Below are positions 60,918-64,000 of a stretch of 64,000 bases of DNA, one piece after another. Source of the DNA: JAAYHV01 sp964400515 (lineage in GTDB: Bacteria > Bacillota > Clostridia > Peptostreptococcales > Anaerovoracaceae); the NCBI GenBank assembly GCA_964400515.1, contig CAYNTJ010000002.1:186001-250000 (forward strand), read 5' to 3'. Each line of letters opens with the position of its first letter. The stretch's first letter is position 1. Position numbers and translations under genes: made by a program. The notes under the pieces were generated by a model. That model did not search any database and was not told where the DNA came from. It saw only the letters and a program-made list of their open reading frames with translations.

Positions 60918-62393
60918 TTATAATACATCTGATAGCAATCTTGATAATGATTCCTTTGTAGATTGCCACAATCCTCTATTCCTATAATCCTCTAATGTAA
61001 GTTCCCTTGAATGCTTTATATCGTCTTCATATCTTGCTTCCATCATTTCTGCAAATTCCTTTTTGTAAATAAAGGCATTTGCTTCAAAATTCAGTATAAA
61101 GCTCCTTCTGTCAAAATTTGCCGAGCCCACACTGGAGACTTCTCCGTCCACCACCATTGTCTTCGCATGTAGAAAACCGTTTTCATATATATATACCCTA
61201 ACCCCGGCTTCCAAAAGCTCTCCCACAAAGGAAAGGGTTGTGGCATATACAAAGGGATGGTCAGGTTTACAAGGTATCATTATGCTAACCTCAACTCCCG
61301 AATTTGCGGCCATATACAAAGAATCAAAGAGTGTATTATCCGGAACAAAATATGGTGTCTGTATGTAAATATTCTTTTTAGCATATGTTACCATTCTTAA
61401 TAGGCTTTGCTTTATTTCCTGTTTCCTCGATTCAGGTCCGCAGGATACTATTTGCACCGGGTTGTCCCCCATAGCTCTGCCCACTGTATAATCATTTGGT
61501 ATACATTTTTCCAATAGCTCTATTTTTTCTTTTGATGCATATCTCCAGTCAAGATAGAACCTCTGGTTCAATGCCACTATTGAGTCTCCCCTTATTCTGA
61601 TATGGGTGTCCCTCCAATAACCGAATTTGTCTTTGTAGCCCAAGTATTCTTTACCGATATTAAATCCTCCGATATATCCTATATCATCATCGATTATTGC
61701 TATCTTTCTATGGTTTCTGTAATTAAACTTAACAAACATGTACTTTACCAAGGGTTTGAAGAAAAATGCATATTTGCCCCCGGCTTTTACAAAATCTCTA
61801 AGCATATAGTCATTAATCATTCTACTGCCCATGGCGTCCATTAAAAATCTTACTTCAACACCTTCCTCGGCTTTCTTAGTAAGCAGCTCAATAAGTTTTT
61901 TACCAACCATATCATTTTTTACTATGAAGCACTCTATGTTAATGGATTTTTTTGCGTTTCTTATATCCTGCATCAATGAATGATACATCCTTTTACCATC
62001 TGTCAGTAAGCCTATTTCGTTATTCTCTGTAAGATATGCTTGTCCGTAGGTTTGATTAAGCTTTATCATATGCTCCCAGGTTTTAGTAACTTCGTTGGGA
62101 AATTGATATTCTCCGCTTTCCATATAGCTTATCTGTGAAGCCAATATTCTATCCACCGCATCCTCTTCAATGGGTGACAGCTTAAATATATGATATCTGT
62201 TAATGTTTTGTGAAAATACTACATAAAGAAAAATTCCTACAATCGGCACTGCAAAAAGTACCAGTATCCATGCCAATGTGGCACTGGGATTCTTCCTTTC
62301 CAAAAATATTATTGCCATTGAAATAATAAAGTTCAGAAAGTACGTTATAGTCATTATTCTGCTAAATGTAATTACTTCAAAAACTTCTAACAA
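60918..62393 (-). CDS. cls: Cardiolipin synthase
   Basis: Phospholipase-D-family enzyme that joins two phosphatidylglycerols. The 491 residues have two N-terminal membrane segments and two HKD sites: NYRNHRKIAIID near residue 215, and FLHAKTMVVDG near 400. TTG at 62393 is the start, preceded by AAGGAGAG within the end of miaB, which it overlaps by 7 bases. It faces the membrane. Confidence 0.95.
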   Translation of the reverse strand: MLEVFEVITFSRIMTITYFLNFIISMAIIFLERKNPSATLAWILVLFAVPIVGIFLYVVFSQNINRYHIFKLSPIEEDAVDRILASQISYMESGEYQFPNEVTKTWEHMIKLNQTYGQAYLTENNEIGLLTDGKRMYHSLMQDIRNAKKSINIECFIVKNDMVGKKLIELLTKKAEEGVEVRFLMDAMGSRMINDYMLRDFVKAGGKYAFFFKPLVKYMFVKFNYRNHRKIAIIDDDIGYIGGFNIGKEYLGYKDKFGYWRDTHIRIRGDSIVALNQRFYLDWRYASKEKIELLEKCIPNDYTVGRAMGDNPVQIVSCGPESRKQEIKQSLLRMVTYAKKNIYIQTPYFVPDNTLFDSLYMAANSGVEVSIMIPCKPDHPFVYATTLSFVGELLEAGVRVYIYENGFLHAKTMVVDGEVSSVGSANFDRRSFILNFEANAFIYKKEFAEMMEARYEDDIKHSRELTLEDYRNRGLWQSTKESLSRLLSDVL

Positions 62394-63703
62394 ATTATCT
62401 CTCCTTCCAAGCTGAATGTTTTTCCTTTAATTATCTTAACATCTACAATTTCACCAATTAAACTTTCATCTCCATCAAAATTAACAAGTTTAAAGCCTTC
62501 GGTCCTTCCTGTTAGTCTGCTTTCATTATTTTTACTTTTGCCTTCAACCAATACTTTTTCTGTTCGCCCAACATATTCACGATTTTTTTCACCGCTTATT
62601 CTGTTAATGGTATCCACAAGTCTTTCAAACCTTTCGTGCTTGATATCCTCCGGTATTTGATCAGGAAATTCCGCTGCCGGTGTTCCCTTCCTTATGGAAT
62701 AAAGAAAGGTAAATGCCGAATCATACCTTACGTATTCAGCCAATGATAAGGTTTCTAAAAACTCATCCTCTGTTTCCCCGGGGAATCCCACTATTATATC
62801 TGTGGAAACAGTAATATCAGGAACGGCCTCCCTAAGCTTATATATTAAATCAAGATATCTTTCCCTATCGTATTTTCTATTCATTCTTTTGAGCACATTG
62901 CTGCTTCCCGACTGAATAGGAAGATGTATGTAATTGCATAGCTTTTCACAATCCACATAAGCCTTTATAAGCTTATCCGATAGGTCCTTTGGATGGGAAG
63001 TCATGAATCTTATTCTTTCCAGGTTTTTGATTTTATTTGTTTCATATATCAAATCAGCAAAGTCTGCCCCATTTGGATCTTTAAAGGAATTTACATTTTG
63101 TCCCAAATAAGTTATTTCCTTTACTCCATCTAAGACCAGCACCTTGACCTCATCCAAAACCGATTGCATTGTCCTGCTTTTTTCCCTACCCCTTGTGTAG
63201 GGCACTATACAATAGCTGCAGAAATTATTACATCCGTAGGTTATATTGACAAAAGATTTATGTTTAAAAAGTCTTTTACTGGGCAATAATTCCGGAACTT
63301 CCAAGCTATCCGGTATTACATCTATAATCCTTTTGTTCTCCAATATCCTTTCTTCAAGTAATCTTGGAAACTCCTTAATATTATGAGTTCCAAAAACAAT
63401 ATCAACCCAGGGATATTTTCCTTTGAGCTCTTTAATAATATGATCCTGCTGCATCATGCAACCGCAAACCACAACTATTGATTCGTTTTTTTTGGTTTTT
63501 TTATGCTTTAGTTGCCCCAGGGTTCCAAAAAATCTTTTATCTGCATTTTCCCTTATACTGCAAGTATTTATTATTACTATATCTGCATCATCTTTATTAT
63601 CACATTCCTCGTAACCAAGCTTTGTAAGCATTCCGGATATGTTTTCCGAATCATGCTCATTCATTTGACAACCAAATGTGATAATATGATATTTTTTATT
63701 CAA
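62387..63703 (-). CDS. miaB: tRNA-2-methylthio-N6-dimethylallyladenosine synthase
   Basis: Radical-SAM methylthiotransferase acting on A37 of tRNAs that read UNN codons. The 438-residue protein has the N-terminal UPF0004 domain (FGCQMNEHDSE, CGCMMQ), the radical-SAM cysteines in GCNNFCSYCIVPYTRG near 155, and a C-terminal TRAM domain. TTG at 63703 follows GGAGGAG. It overlaps cls and stops at UAG with UAA four codons later. Confidence 0.96.
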   Translation of the reverse strand: MNKKYHIITFGCQMNEHDSENISGMLTKLGYEECDNKDDADIVIINTCSIRENADKRFFGTLGQLKHKKTKKNESIVVVCGCMMQQDHIIKELKGKYPWVDIVFGTHNIKEFPRLLEERILENKRIIDVIPDSLEVPELLPSKRLFKHKSFVNITYGCNNFCSYCIVPYTRGREKSRTMQSVLDEVKVLVLDGVKEITYLGQNVNSFKDPNGADFADLIYETNKIKNLERIRFMTSHPKDLSDKLIKAYVDCEKLCNYIHLPIQSGSSNVLKRMNRKYDRERYLDLIYKLREAVPDITVSTDIIVGFPGETEDEFLETLSLAEYVRYDSAFTFLYSIRKGTPAAEFPDQIPEDIKHERFERLVDTINRISGEKNREYVGRTEKVLVEGKSKNNESRLTGRTEGFKLVNFDGDESLIGEIVDVKIIKGKTFSLEGEIIC

Positions 63704-63714
63704 GTAAACTCCTC

Positions 63715-64000
63715 CTAATACATTAACATTTCATCTTTCTTTTCTCTAACCATAAGAAGCCTTGCAACCTCTTTAGCATCAACGTCTCCATGCACAATCT
63801 TGTATATGCCTTCAGATATGGGGAGCTCCACTTCATTTAATTTGGCCAGTTCATAAGCTGCTTCGGCAGTGTATATACCTTCCACAACCATTCCTACTTT
63901 TTCAACGGCTTCCTTAGGATCAATACCTTCTCCTATCATTATTCCGCAACGCCTGTTCCTAGAATGCATGCTTGTGCAGGTTACAATCAAGTCTCCCACA
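63715..64000 (-). CDS. gpsA: Glycerol-3-phosphate dehydrogenase, C-terminal part
   Basis: The last 95 or so residues of an NAD(P)-dependent enzyme that makes sn-glycerol 3-phosphate for phospholipids. The visible piece begins with VGDLIVTCTS.HSRNRR, a GpsA hallmark, and continues with VVEGIYTAEAAYELA and LPISEGIY. The N-terminal Rossmann domain lies beyond the right edge. It precedes miaB and ends in UAG overlapping the TAGGAGGAG ribosome site of that gene. Confidence 0.95.
   Translation of the reverse strand, partial: VGDLIVTCTSMHSRNRRCGIMIGEGIDPKEAVEKVGMVVEGIYTAEAAYELAKLNEVELPISEGIYKIVHGDVDAKEVARLLMVREKKDEMLMY

Overview
The window reads as chromosome of a low-GC, anaerobic, Gram-positive bacterium of the Clostridia/Tissierellia kind. 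The evidence is strong AGGAGG ribosome sites (often with TTG or GTG starts), a perfect CIRCE operator, a membrane pyrophosphatase, an ornithine-racemase-like gene, and a dnaG-rpoD macromolecular-synthesis cluster. I cannot name the species. I see no prophage, insertion sequence or CRISPR array.

Layout. 1-7243 (minus) is one tightly overlapping operon: an unknown acidic protein, a YkvI-type membrane protein, an MBL hydrolase, an M16 peptidase, dut, dgt, dnaG and the start of rpoD. 7332-10811 (plus) holds pepF, nadK and an RluA-type pseudouridine synthase. 11691-13089 is a thiamine block: thiN, then a TPP riboswitch controlling thiT. 13183-14812 holds a crotonase and a patatin-like lipase. 14834-15165 (minus) is gene-free but has its own promoter and a long-range helix ending in a U-tract, so it is probably a structured RNA. 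Next come an ABC exporter, a DEAD-box helicase and hppA. The glycolytic operon rpoN-gap-pgk-tpiA-secG follows. 25.4-29.8 kb holds DUF5320/DUF134, trmL, hom, a SEC-C protein and a hybrid histidine kinase.

The core of the window, 29.9-45.1 kb (all minus strand), is a methylamine-utilisation and pyrrolysine island. Read in the direction of transcription it contains: mttC, mttB (in-frame UAG), mtbB (in-frame UAG), an NhaC-type transporter, a second corrinoid protein, an MtbA-like methyltransferase fused to a thioredoxin-like domain, a methionine-synthase-activation-like protein, a RACo/RamA-type corrinoid reactivator, pylB, pylC, pylSc, pylD, the tRNA-Pyl gene pylT, a CobW-type GTPase and pylSn. 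PylB, PylC and PylD make pyrrolysine from two lysines. The split synthetase PylSc+PylSn charges it onto tRNA-Pyl (anticodon CUA), which reads the UAG codons in mttB (residue 324) and mtbB (residue 352). These methylate their corrinoid partners from tri- and dimethylamine. Upstream lie a headless CCA-enzyme-like protein and a divergent PocR/AraC regulator with another UroD-type methyltransferase.

48.5-64 kb is accessory and housekeeping DNA: an ornithine-racemase-like gene, nth, a GntR regulator, a lipase, CIRCE-controlled clpB, a polar amino-acid ABC transporter, an M19 dipeptidase, a site-2-type protease, a MurT/GatD-like pair that seems to have lost its glutaminase triad, cls, miaB and the end of gpsA.

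UAG is also an ordinary stop here: I read it at the end of 16 of the 62 genes whose stop lies in the window, including pylSn, pylSc and pylC. Pyrrolysine insertion must therefore compete with termination.
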